Shown one piece after another: positions 34,610 through 43,076 of a stretch of 64,000 nucleotides of DNA. Made by a program: the position numbers and the translations under genes. The stretch is from Pseudonocardia sp. HH130629-09 (GTDB lineage: Bacteria; Actinomycetota; Actinomycetes; Mycobacteriales; Pseudonocardiaceae). The stretch spans positions 62,001 to 126,000 of the forward strand of contig NZ_CP011868.1 of assembly GCF_001294645.1 (NCBI RefSeq), written 5' to 3'. The notes below the pieces were generated by a model, which saw only the letters and a list, made by a program, of their open reading frames with translations, was not told where the DNA came from and searched no databases. Numbering within the stretch: position 1 is the first letter of the stretch; every line of letters begins with the position of its first letter.

Positions 34610-35656
34610 ATGGACCGGCCGACCCCGAACGTCGTGCTGGTCACCGGGGTCAGCGGCTTCCTCGGCGGGCACCTCGCGGCCCGGCTGGCGGCCGACCCGT
34701 CCATCGACCGGGTGCTCGGTGTGGACACCGTCCCGCCGCCCCGGGACCTGCTGAAGCGGATGGGCCGCGCCGAGTTCGTGCGCGCCGACATCCGCAACCC
34801 GCTCATCGCGAAGGTCATCTCCTCCGGAGGCGTCGACACGGTCGTGCACGCGTCGCTCTCGGCCAGCCCCGCATCGTCGGGCGGCCGCGCGACGATGAAG
34901 GAGATGAACGTCATCGGCACGATGCAGCTCCTCGCCGCGTGCCAGAAGGCGCCGAGCGTCCGCCGCGTCGTGCTCAAGTCGACGACCGCGGTCTACGGCT
35001 CCAGCCCGCGCGACCCCGCCGTGTTCGACGAGGCCATCGGGGCCAAGGACCTGCCGTCGGGCGGGTACGCCAAGGACGCCGCCGAGATCGAGGGCTACCT
35101 GCGCGGGTTCAGCCGTCGCCGCCCGGACGTCACCACCACGGTCCTGCGGTTCGCCAACTTCATCGGCCCGCGGATGGACACCGTGCTGTCGCGCTACTTC
35201 GCGCTGCCGGTCGTCCCCACCGTGCTGGGCTACGACGCGCGGATCCAGCTACTGCACGAGGAGGACGGCCTCGCCGTGCTGGAGCGTGCCGCCACCCACG
35301 AGCTGCCGGGTGTGTTCAACGTCGCCGCGCACGGAGTGCTGATGCTGTCCCAGGCCATCCGCCGTGCCGGCAAGATCGCCGTCCCGGTGCCGAGCGGTGC
35401 GGTCGGGCCGGTCAGCCGGGTGCTGCGGGGCGCGCGCGTCGTGGACTTCTCCCCGGAGCAGATGCGCTTCCTCAACTTCGGCCGGGTCGTGGACCTCACC
35501 CGGCTGATCAACGACTTCGGCTTCGAACCACGGTGGACCACCACCCAGGCGTTCGACGACTTCGTGCGCGGCAAGGCGCTGGCGCCGGTCCTCGGCCCGG
35601 AACGGATCGCCTCCATCGAACGGGGCGTGCTCGGCCTGGCCCGGGCGCTGCGGTGA
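34610..35656 (+). CDS. NAD-dependent epimerase/dehydratase (GalE2/Rv0501-like SDR)
   Basis: Extended short-chain dehydrogenase of 348 residues. Rossmann motif VLVTGVSGFLGGHLA (TGxxGxxG, residues 9-23), VVHASLSASPASSG, the catalytic Ser-Tyr-Lys region as KSTTAVYGSSPR then GGYAKDAAEIEGYL, and VLRFANFIGPRMD. The substrate is probably a nucleotide sugar, unproven. ATG 34610 has GGAG 6 nt upstream. It is followed by the acyltransferase with overlapping or near-overlapping starts, the Rv0501-Rv0502 order. Confidence 0.9.
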   Translation: MDRPTPNVVLVTGVSGFLGGHLAARLAADPSIDRVLGVDTVPPPRDLLKRMGRAEFVRADIRNPLIAKVISSGGVDTVVHASLSASPASSGGRATMKEMNVIGTMQLLAACQKAPSVRRVVLKSTTAVYGSSPRDPAVFDEAIGAKDLPSGGYAKDAAEIEGYLRGFSRRRPDVTTTVLRFANFIGPRMDTVLSRYFALPVVPTVLGYDARIQLLHEEDGLAVLERAATHELPGVFNVAAHGVLMLSQAIRRAGKIAVPVPSGAVGPVSRVLRGARVVDFSPEQMRFLNFGRVVDLTRLINDFGFEPRWTTTQAFDDFVRGKALAPVLGPERIASIERGVLGLARALR

Positions 35657-35733
35657 CGGGCCGGGACGGCGGCATGCGGGCACACGAGCAGGGCCGGCCG
35701 GGCGGCCGCGGTGGCACGAGGAAGGGCGACGGC

Positions 35734-36699
35734 ATGGCCGAGGCGCGGGTGATCCCGATCCGGGGCAACCGGGGGCCTGCCCGGCCTGCGCGGGCGGAGG
35801 AGCCGTCACGACCCGCGCCGGTCCCCTCCGCGGCCGAGCCCGAGGAGACCGAGGGCCCGGCCTGGGAGGCCGCGCTGGAGCAGGTCCTGGAGTTCCTACG
35901 CCGCAGGCTCGCGGGCGACTACCCGATCGACGAGTTCGGCTTCGACCGCGAGCTCACCGACGCGATGGTGCTGCCCGCCCTGCGCCCGCTCTACAAGCGC
36001 TGGTTCCGGGTCGAGACCATCGGCACCCACCACATCCCCGAGACCGGTGGCGCGCTGATCGTCGCCAACCACTCCGGGACGCTGCCGCTCGACGCGGTCA
36101 TGACCACCGTCGCGGTGCACGACGACCACCCGTCGCACCGGCACCTGCGGCTGCTCGGCGCCGACCTCATGTTCACCATGCCGGTGTCCGGCTCGCTGGC
36201 CCGCAAGGCCGGCGCGACGCTGGCCTGCAACCCCGACGCCGAGCGGCTCATGACCTCCGGCGAGCTCGTCGGGGTGTTCCCCGAGGGGTTCAAGGGCATC
36301 GGCAAGCCGTTCCGGGACCGCTACAAGCTGCAGCGGTTCGGCCGCGGCGGGTTCGTCTCCGCCGCGCTGCGGACCGGGGTCCCGATCATCCCGTGCTCGA
36401 TCGTCGGCGCCGAGGAGATCTACCCCAAGATCGGTGACCTGGCGCCGCTGGCCCGGCTGTTCGGCGCGCCGTACTTCCCGGTCACGCCGACCTTCCCGCT
36501 GCTCGGCCCGGCGGGGCTGATCCCGCTGCCGTCGAAGTGGTACATCGAGTTCGGCGAGCCGATCCGCACCGACGACCACGCGCCGTCCGACGCCGACGAC
36601 CCGATGCTCGTGTTCAACCTGACCGACCAGGTCCGGGAGACGATCCAGCACACGCTGTACCGGCTGCTGTCCCAGCGCCGCAACGTCTTCCTGGGATGA
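35734..36699 (+). CDS. 1-acyl-glycerol-3-phosphate-type acyltransferase (Rv0502-like)
   Basis: PlsC-family acyltransferase of about 321 residues acting at the membrane in phospholipid or glycolipid synthesis. Block I is NHSGTLPLDA (HX4D), block III is VFPEGFKGIGKPFRD, and block IV is GVPIIPCSIVGAEEIYP. ATG 35734 has GGAAGGG upstream; GTG 35653, overlapping the epimerase stop as GTGA, is an alternative that would add 27 glycine/arginine-rich residues. The end overlaps the broken DUF5313 gene (ATGA). Confidence 0.88.
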   Translation: MAEARVIPIRGNRGPARPARAEEPSRPAPVPSAAEPEETEGPAWEAALEQVLEFLRRRLAGDYPIDEFGFDRELTDAMVLPALRPLYKRWFRVETIGTHHIPETGGALIVANHSGTLPLDAVMTTVAVHDDHPSHRHLRLLGADLMFTMPVSGSLARKAGATLACNPDAERLMTSGELVGVFPEGFKGIGKPFRDRYKLQRFGRGGFVSAALRTGVPIIPCSIVGAEEIYPKIGDLAPLARLFGAPYFPVTPTFPLLGPAGLIPLPSKWYIEFGEPIRTDDHAPSDADDPMLVFNLTDQVRETIQHTLYRLLSQRRNVFLG

Positions 36700-37125
36700 T
36701 CCGACGGCCGGACCCGCTGCGGTGGCTGTGGTACGCAGCCGGCGGGCGGCTGCCCGCGCGGTACCGCGGGTGAGTGCTGCACGACACGACCTGCCGGACC
36801 TGGCACCTGCGCCACTTCGCGCGCACGGCGGCGGTACTGACGCTGCTGTCGGTGCCGCTGGCCCTGGTGATCCCCGGCCCGCCGTGGCTGCGGCTCAGCG
36901 CCCTGCTGCTCGGCTGGCTGGTGTCGCTGCAGTACGCGCTGTTCGTGATGGAGGAGTCCGTCGAGCACCGGGTGGTGAAAGGCCGGTTACCCCGCGGGCA
37001 CCGCCCGCGCGACCCGGCTGCAGGCCACCGCCGACGAGCGGGCCGAGGCCGCCCGCCGCTTCGCCGAGCGCTACCGCGGGGCCCCGCCACCCCTGAGCGG
37101 CCGGGCGGGTCAGCGCTTGCGGTAG
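36696..37125 (+). pseudogene. DUF5313-family membrane protein, broken by stop and frameshift
   Basis: Starting at ATG 36696 (overlapping the acyltransferase stop) the frame reads MIRRPDPLRWLWYAAGGRLP then ARYRG, meets TGA at 36771-36773, and resumes in frame as VLHDTTCRTWHLRHFAR with two hydrophobic spans to EESVEHRVVK. Near 36980 it must shift by one base to continue AGYPAGTARATRLQATADER and RFAERYRGAPPP to TAG 37123. The family normally has a Trp where the stop occurs. Two independent lesions suggest a decayed gene, although sequencing error cannot be excluded. Its end overlaps the converging HAD gene. Confidence 0.75.
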
Positions 37126-38105
37126 GCCATCCCGGCCGCGACCGCACCGGCGACGGCGCCCGCGCCGAGCACCGAGGGCACCCCGATCCTGGCGGCCTTG
37201 CGGCCGGTCCGGAAGTCGCGGATCTGCCAGTTGCGGGCCTTCGCGACGTCGCGCAGCTCCGAGTCCGGGTTCACCGCGACCGCGGTGCCGACCGCCGAGA
37301 GCATCGGGACGTCGTTCACCGAGTCCGAGTACGCGGTGCAGCGACGCAGGTCCAGACCCTCCGACGCGGCCAGCGCGCGGACCGCGTGCGCCTTCGCCGG
37401 ACCGTGCAGGATCTCGCCGACCAGCCGCCCGGTGTAGAGCCCGTCGACGGACTCCGCGACGGTGCCCAGCGCCCCGGTCAGCCCGAGCCGCCGCGCGATG
37501 ATGCGGGCCAGCTCGATCGGCGTCGCGGTGACCAGCCACACCCGCTGGCCGGCGTCGAGGTGCATCTGGGCCAGCGCCCGGGTCCCGGCCCAGATCCGGT
37601 CCGACATCAGCTCGTCGTAGATCTCCTCGCCGAGCGCGACGACCTCGTCGACCGGACGGCCCGCGACGAACGACAACGCGGTGTCGCGGTGCCCCGCGAT
37701 GCCGCCCTTGTCCTCCCGGCCGCCGACCCGGAACTTGATCTGCTGCCAGGCGAACCCGGCCAGGTCAGAGGTGGTGAAGAACTTGCGCGCGGCCAGCCCA
37801 CGGGCGAAGTGGAAGATCGACGCGCCGACCATCATCGTGTTGTCGCAGTCGAAGAACGCGGCGGCGGTGAGGTCCGGCGGTGCGCCGTCCCCGCCCTCCG
37901 GACCGTCGGGGTGGTCGTCGGCCTCGGCGGCGACGGCCGCGGCGGCCGCGGCGGCGGAGGCCTGCCCCGCCCGCTGCGCGGAGTCGAGTGCGGTCGCCCG
38001 CTCCAGCACCCCCGGCTCCTCGGAGAGCCCGGTGTCGATGGGCGGGTGAGACTCGCGGGTCCCGCTCTGGTCGAGAGGGGGGACGGACCCGGGATCACTT
38101 ACCAC
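37110..38105 (-). CDS. HAD-IB family phosphatase (SerB1/Rv0505c-like)
   Basis: Haloacid-dehalogenase phosphatase of 331 residues. An 80-residue acidic/alanine-rich N-terminus leads to motif [12 protein letters not shown] (catalytic Asp; the first Asp is followed by CDNT instead of the usual DxT/V order DGDxTL), motif [10 protein letters not shown], and motif [25 protein letters not shown] members include phosphoserine phosphatases; the substrate here may be a phospholipid head group or phosphoserine. GTG 38105 follows AGGAAGG. A final hydrophobic stretch ([20 protein letters not shown]) may touch the membrane. Confidence 0.9.
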   Translation of the reverse strand: MVSDPGSVPPLDQSGTRESHPPIDTGLSEEPGVLERATALDSAQRAGQASAAAAAAAVAAEADDHPDGPEGGDGAPPDLTAAAFFDCDNTMMVGASIFHFARGLAARKFFTTSDLAGFAWQQIKFRVGGREDKGGIAGHRDTALSFVAGRPVDEVVALGEEIYDELMSDRIWAGTRALAQMHLDAGQRVWLVTATPIELARIIARRLGLTGALGTVAESVDGLYTGRLVGEILHGPAKAHAVRALAASEGLDLRRCTAYSDSVNDVPMLSAVGTAVAVNPDSELRDVAKARNWQIRDFRTGRKAARIGVPSVLGAGAVAGAVAAGMAYRKR

Positions 38106-38260
38106 GGCGGCCTTCCTGGTGCGACGGCGTCTCGCGTCCCGAGGGGATCGGGGCGCGGCCCCAGCCTACTGCCGGAACGCGGGAGCGGGCCCGGCCTCCG
38201 GTACGTGACACGTGTCGACGTACCGGGCGCCGGGCCCGTGCCCGTGGTCTCCGGGGTGGA

Positions 38261-39679
38261 TCAGCCGAGGGTGACCGGGCCGAGGCCCGGCAGCAGCGGC
38301 GGGATCGTGATCGGCGGCAGCAGGCGGTTCTGCTCCGCCGACGGCTCCGACGAGCTGCTCGACCCGCTCTCGGAGGTGGCCGAACCACCGCCGTCCAGCA
38401 GCGGCAGCCCACCGCCGTCCTGCGAGGACCCCGAGGTGGTCGGGGTCTGGGAGGTCGAGGTGGCCGGACCGGAGGTCGGCGACGGCGTGCCGGTCGCGGT
38501 CTCCGACGGCGTCACCGGTGCGGACTGCTCGACGGCCTGGGCCGAGGACGGCCCACCCGCGGTGCGGCACTCGCCGGGCACCGGGCCGAGGTCGTCGACG
38601 GTACCGCCGCTGTCCGCGGCGCAGCCGGTGCCGGCCCGCAGCGCCTCGGCCCGGGTCAGCACCCGGTCCAGCAGGCGGATGGCCTGCGAGGTCTCCCCGC
38701 GGCTCTCGGCGGGCAGGTCGGACTGCAGACGGGTGATGCGCCCGGACTGGGCGGCCGCCCAGGTCCGCAGCTCGGCCAGACGCGAGGTGTCCGCGCCGTC
38801 GGTGCCCGCGCCGGCCAGCATCAGCCTGCTGCCGGTGCTGGTGGCCCGGTCGAAGTCGCCCATCGCGGACGCCACCGCGTCCGGCGACGGCGGCGTGGAC
38901 CGCGCGACCAGGCTCTCCAGCTCGTCGACCCGGGAGCGGGCCAGGTCGAGCTGGCGGGCGGCCTCGGCCTGCTGGCCGACGGTGAACACTCCGCCGACGC
39001 TCTCGCTGGCGCGCTTCATACCGTACATCGCGTCGCCGGGCAGGGCGTCGCGGCTGACGGTCGAGGTCACACCGGCGATCACCGCGAGCGCGGCGAACCC
39101 GCCGACGACGACGCCGAAGCGCTTGCGCACGCTCGGGCGGCGGCGGTCCAGCATCCGGGCGCCGGACGGCGCCGGGCGGGCGGAGTCGTCGCGGCCGGGC
39201 CCCGCCTCGGCGTCGCGGGCCGGTCCGGCCGGGGCGCTCACCTGCTCGGGGTGGTCCGGGTGGTCCGACGGCAGCACGTGGCGGCCACGGCGCGGACGGC
39301 CGCCGCGACCGGTCGGGTCGTCCGCGGCCGGGGCGTGCTCGCCGGCGGCGCGGCGGTTGGACACCGCGTCCCAGTCGAGGTCGTCGGCGATCGGCGGGCC
39401 GATCGGCGCGGTGAGGTCGGCCGGGTCGACGCGGCCGAACCGGTCACCGAACGAGGGCCCGCCGGACTGCTCCCCGACGCCCTCCTCGGCCAGCACCTCG
39501 AACAGCCGTGCCCGCATCCGGGCCGAGGCGTGCGGATCGGGCGAGAGGTCACGCCGCGAACGGTCCAGCGCGGCGGCCAGCGCGATCTCGTGCGCCAGCT
39601 CCTCCGATGCAGGGGCCCCCGCCGGCGCGCGGTCGAAACCGTCGTCGCCGGGATACCCGTCGTCCCATGCCCTGGGCAT
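38261..39679 (-). CDS. DUF5667 membrane protein, RsbN-like anti-sigma factor
   Basis: Protein of about 472 residues beside an ECF sigma gene. The cytoplasmic N-terminus (residues 20-75, ASEELAHEIALAAALDRSRR and ARMRARLFEVLAEE) could wrap the sigma factor; one membrane span follows (FGVVVGGFAALAVIAGVTSTV, about 190); the outer part has a DUF5667 helical domain (SRDALPGDAMYGMKRASESV) and a Ser/Thr/Gly-rich C-terminal tail. RsbN, the anti-sigma of BldN in Streptomyces, has this layout and position. ATG 39679 has GAGGA upstream; GTG 39694 is in frame. Confidence 0.8.
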   Translation of the reverse strand: MPRAWDDGYPGDDGFDRAPAGAPASEELAHEIALAAALDRSRRDLSPDPHASARMRARLFEVLAEEGVGEQSGGPSFGDRFGRVDPADLTAPIGPPIADDLDWDAVSNRRAAGEHAPAADDPTGRGGRPRRGRHVLPSDHPDHPEQVSAPAGPARDAEAGPGRDDSARPAPSGARMLDRRRPSVRKRFGVVVGGFAALAVIAGVTSTVSRDALPGDAMYGMKRASESVGGVFTVGQQAEAARQLDLARSRVDELESLVARSTPPSPDAVASAMGDFDRATSTGSRLMLAGAGTDGADTSRLAELRTWAAAQSGRITRLQSDLPAESRGETSQAIRLLDRVLTRAEALRAGTGCAADSGGTVDDLGPVPGECRTAGGPSSAQAVEQSAPVTPSETATGTPSPTSGPATSTSQTPTTSGSSQDGGGLPLLDGGGSATSESGSSSSSEPSAEQNRLLPPITIPPLLPGLGPVTLG

Positions 39680-39869
39680 GCCGTCCGTCCTCACTGCAGT
39701 CTCGCGCTGCTCGTCGGCGCGTGTGGCGCCGTCAGTGCGCGCCGGTCGGTACAACGACCGACTGCGGACGAAGTTACGGCCTTCCAACCGTTCACCGCAT
39801 CGAGTAGTGCGTTCGGCGCAGTGATCGACACACCCTCTCGCGTTCCGGCTGATCCGGCGGGAGACCCGC

Positions 39870-40664
39870 TCACCGCAGGCCGTCCGGGAGGAGCTGTGCG
39901 AGGCGGCGCACCGCGCGGTGCTGCAACGCCTTGACCGCACCCTCGTTGCGGTCCATCAGCTCGGCGGTCTCGGCGACCGAGAGGCCCTTGAGGAACCGGT
40001 ACTGGATGCATTCGCGCTGGTCGGAGTTGAGCTTGGCGATCGAGGCCAGCAGCTCGTCGTTGGTGGCCATGTCGAGCACCTGCTGCTCGGGGCCACCGGT
40101 GCTGGGCGACAGCTCGACGATCTCCGAGGTCGTCTGCTCCAGCCGGAAGCGGCTGGACTTGACGTAGTCGAAGATCAGGTTCCGGGCGATGGTGACGAAC
40201 CAGGCCCCGATGTCGCGGCCCTGGTAGCTGACCGAGGAGATCCGGCGCAGGGCCCGGACGAAGGTCTCCTGTGTCACGTCCTCGGCGAAGGACCGGTCGC
40301 CCATCCGGAACAGCACGTACCGGTAGACGACGTCGTGGTAGCGCTCGTAGAGCTCGCCGAACGCGGCCACGTCGCCGGCCTGGCAGGCCTCGACCAGTGC
40401 CCAGGAGCTGTTCGCGTCCTCGACGGTGCGGGCGGCCTCGTCGGCCGGGTCGGCCTCCGGGCGCTGCAGCTCCTGCGAGATCTGCGGTGCCCGTCGTGGC
40501 ATCGGCATGTCCTGCTCGGTACGGCCCGGCGGACCCGACCGGGTGGTCCGGCCGTCCGGGCGGTGTAGCGCGGGGCCTGCGGGGTACGTGGGGGGAGCGT
40601 CGACCAGCGGAGCGGACGCGATCGGCCCCGTCGGCTGGGACGGCGCAGAGGTCGCTGAAGTCAC
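39870..40664 (-). CDS. ECF sigma factor, BldN-like
   Basis: Extracytoplasmic-function sigma factor of about 264 residues. Region 2 reads FGELYERYHDVVYRYVLFRMG and AEDVTQETFVRALRRI, with GRDIGAWFVTIARNLIFDYVKSSRFR; region 4 is RECIQYRFLKGLSVAETAELMDRNEGAVKALQHRAVRRLAQLLPD (residues 218-262). The similarity to Streptomyces BldN, including KSSRFRLE and NEGA(V/I)K.LQ.RAVR, and the adjacent RsbN-like gene support that assignment. An N-terminal extension of about 85 Pro/Ala-rich residues precedes region 2, recalling proBldN. GTG 40664 has GGGGAGG at 5 nt; ATG 40508 is an alternative. Confidence 0.85.
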   Translation of the reverse strand: MTSATSAPSQPTGPIASAPLVDAPPTYPAGPALHRPDGRTTRSGPPGRTEQDMPMPRRAPQISQELQRPEADPADEAARTVEDANSSWALVEACQAGDVAAFGELYERYHDVVYRYVLFRMGDRSFAEDVTQETFVRALRRISSVSYQGRDIGAWFVTIARNLIFDYVKSSRFRLEQTTSEIVELSPSTGGPEQQVLDMATNDELLASIAKLNSDQRECIQYRFLKGLSVAETAELMDRNEGAVKALQHRAVRRLAQLLPDGLR

Positions 40665-41224
40665 GGACACCTCCCCGTCCGGCTGGGGGCGGACGGTGTC
40701 GGGTCTGTCCTGGCCGGGTTCGGGGGCCCGGGGCGGACGGACGGTCTCGGGGATGGTCTCGGAGCGCTGCTGTCGGAGCAGCCGGTGCGGTCGCGTAGGC
40801 CGGGTCATGGATCCCGGGGGGTCGGACGGGGTACGGCTCGGCGGGCGACCCGGCGGGCGGGGACCGCCGGCGCGTCCCGCGCGGCGCGGCACGGTGTGCA
40901 CCGTGGCGCGCTGGCGTCGAGCTGCATGCCACTCCCTCGGGTGAGTCGCGCGACGAACCGGCGGTTCACGCGTTGAACTACATGTAGCGGCGGAGCATAG
41001 ACGTCTGTCGAGTGGCGCAGCGCACTCGCCGCCTCTCGTCGCGTGCCGTTCCGGCGAGCGGCCCGATACGCGCGGTGGACGAACCGTGCGCGAAGCGTGT
41101 CCGAATCGACACGTGGCGTACACAGCGGTGAACGGTCCCTCGGGGCGCGACGGTCCCGGCCGGGTTTGGAACACTGGCCGTGACGCGTGCCGACGAGCCG
41201 AGCCCGCCCCGGCGGGGTCCGAGG
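40665..41224. other. Long leader/regulatory region of the bldN-like gene
   Basis: About 500 bp without a convincing gene. Seen: palindrome CTACATGTAG at 40978-40987, GTTCA-CGCGT-TGAAC ending at 40977, and the in-frame upstream extension of the sigma gene up to about 41.3 kb that is arginine/proline-rich and judged non-coding. It probably carries promoters for the sigma gene and for the AMP ligase in the other direction. Confidence 0.4.
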
Positions 41225-42838
41225 ATGGAGACCGCCGTGCCGAGTTCCGACCCCGCGCCGGGCCACCGTCCCGAGCGGCCCACCCACCTCGCCGACCTGG
41301 TGGCGCGCAACGCCTCCGAGCGCCCCGGGCACGACGCCGTCCGTGACCTGTCCGGCGCGGCACGGCTCACCCTGACCTGGTCGGCGTTCGACGCGGCGGT
41401 CTCCGCCGAGGCCGCCCGGCTGCGTGCGGCGGGTGTCCGCCACGGCGACCGGGTCGCGATCGGCCTGCCCGACGGGGCCGACTACTGCGTGGCGTTGTTC
41501 GGAGCGCTGCGGGCCGACGCGGTCGTCGTACCGTTCGGCGCAGGCGCGGTGACCCGCGAGCTGGAGGTCGTGCTCGACCAGGCCCGGCCGGTCGCGGTCG
41601 TCGCCCGGCCCGACGACGCCGTCGCGGCCGGCTGCGCCGAGGGCGTCGGCGCGACGCTGCTGGGCCCGCCGGACCTGGCCGCCCCGGTCCCGGACGCCCC
41701 GGTCGACCGGGCCCCCGCCGACCCCGAGCGGATCGCGCTGGTCGTGTTCACCTCCGGCACCACCGGGCGTCCGCGCGGGGTGCGGCTGTCGCACCGCGCA
41801 CTGCTGGCCAACCGCGAGCAGGCGGGGGAGCTCCGCCCGGCACCGGTCAATGCGGTCGACCGGGTCCTGCTGGCGCTGCCGCTGTTCCACGTCTACGGGC
41901 TCGCCGCCGGGCTGCTGCAGGTCTGCTGGACCGGCGCCACCGTCGTGCTGCCCGGCCGGTTCTCCCCGGACCGGCTGGCCGAGGCGGTGGTGCAGGAGCG
42001 GGTCAGCGTCGTGGCCGGGGTGCCGTCGATGTTCCGGATGCTGCTCGACCTCGGGCCCGAGCGGCTGCGCGCCGCGATGGCGGGAGTGCGGCTGTGCACC
42101 TCCGGTGGCGCCCCGCTGCCCGCGAGCTGGCTCACGGACTTCCGCGCGGCGAGCGGGCTGGACCTACACGAGGGCTACGGCCTCACCGAGGGCGGGCCCG
42201 TCGTCACCAGCAACGACCTGGGCCGCCCGGCCAAGCCGGGCTCGGTCGGTCGGCCGCTGCCCGGGGTGGAGCTGCGTCTGGTCGACCCCGCGGGGCAGCC
42301 GCTGCCGCAGCGCGACCCGGAGCCGGCACCGCGCGGCGAGGACCCGCTCGACGACCTCGACTACGACGACGACTCCGATCCCGCCGACGACACCGGCCTG
42401 ATCGCGCTGCGCGGGTCCAACCTGTTCTCCGGCTACTGGCCCGAGGGCTGCGGCGGCCCCGGTGAGGACGGCTGGTTCGTCACCGCCGACGTCGGCTACC
42501 TCGACGTCGACGGCGACCTGCACCTCGTCGACCGGTCCTCGGACCTGGTCATCGTCAACGGTTTCAACGTCTACCCGCGCGAGGTGGAACAGGTCGTCGC
42601 CGAGCTGGACGCGGTGGCCGAGGTCGCCGTCGTCGGGGTGCCCGACGACCGGACCGGCGCCGCGGTCAAGGCGGTCGTCGTGCCCGTCGCGGGCGCCGAG
42701 CTCACCGAGGAGGCGGTCGCCGAGCACTGCGCGGCCCGGCTCGCCCGGTTCAAGCGGCCCGCCGTCGTCGCGTTCGTCGACGAGCTGCCCCGCACCCCGA
42801 CGGGCAAGATCGCCCGGAGGACACTGGCGAGGATGTGA
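41225..42838 (+). CDS. AMP-binding acyl-CoA synthetase-like protein
   Basis: ANL-superfamily adenylating enzyme of about 537 residues. Core motifs: VVFTSGTTGRPRGVRLSHRALLAN, LFHVYGLAAG, CTSGGAPLPASWL, EGYGLTEGGPVV, DGWFVTADVGYLDVDGDLHLVDRSSDLVIVNGFNVYP (hinge region, about 430-465) and the lysine in PTGKIARRTLARM. An unusual acidic insert (DDLDYDDDSDPADD, about residues 375-390) precedes the A8 region. ATG 41225 and GTGs at 41180 and 41237 are all possible starts. The substrate is unknown. It overlaps or abuts the glutaredoxin gene by 2 bp. Confidence 0.88.
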   Translation: METAVPSSDPAPGHRPERPTHLADLVARNASERPGHDAVRDLSGAARLTLTWSAFDAAVSAEAARLRAAGVRHGDRVAIGLPDGADYCVALFGALRADAVVVPFGAGAVTRELEVVLDQARPVAVVARPDDAVAAGCAEGVGATLLGPPDLAAPVPDAPVDRAPADPERIALVVFTSGTTGRPRGVRLSHRALLANREQAGELRPAPVNAVDRVLLALPLFHVYGLAAGLLQVCWTGATVVLPGRFSPDRLAEAVVQERVSVVAGVPSMFRMLLDLGPERLRAAMAGVRLCTSGGAPLPASWLTDFRAASGLDLHEGYGLTEGGPVVTSNDLGRPAKPGSVGRPLPGVELRLVDPAGQPLPQRDPEPAPRGEDPLDDLDYDDDSDPADDTGLIALRGSNLFSGYWPEGCGGPGEDGWFVTADVGYLDVDGDLHLVDRSSDLVIVNGFNVYPREVEQVVAELDAVAEVAVVGVPDDRTGAAVKAVVVPVAGAELTEEAVAEHCAARLARFKRPAVVAFVDELPRTPTGKIARRTLARM

Positions 42839-42839
42839 G

Positions 42840-43076
42840 ATGCGGGTACGACTGCTGACCCGGGTGGGCTGCCACCTGTGCGACGACGCCGCCGAGGTGC
42901 TGGCCCGGGTGTGCGCCGAGACGGACACCGGCTGGGACACCGTCGACGTCGACTCCGACGACGAACTGCGTGCCGAGTACGGCGACCAGGTGCCGGTGGT
43001 GCTGCTCGACGGCCGTGAGCACGACTCGTTCCGGGTCGACGAGGAGCGCCTGCGCGCGGACCTGGCCCGGCGGTGA
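42840..43076 (+). CDS. Glutaredoxin-like thioredoxin-fold protein (Rv0508-like)
   Basis: Protein of 78 residues of the DUF836/glutaredoxin-like family. CHLC (residues 11-14) is the redox pair, QVPVVLLDG supplies the cis-proline (VPV). It is the counterpart of Rv0508, which precedes hemA in M. tuberculosis. It begins 1 nt after the ligase stop and ends overlapping the molybdopterin gene (GTGA), so the three are co-transcribed. The likely partner is mycothiol or thioredoxin. Confidence 0.9.
   Translation: MRVRLLTRVGCHLCDDAAEVLARVCAETDTGWDTVDVDSDDELRAEYGDQVPVVLLDGREHDSFRVDEERLRADLARR

Noticed and set aside
40665..41363. Upstream extension of the sigma-factor frame to 41363
   Set aside because: Low-complexity Arg/Pro/Gly sequence without family similarity; GTG 40664 has a strong ribosome binding site.
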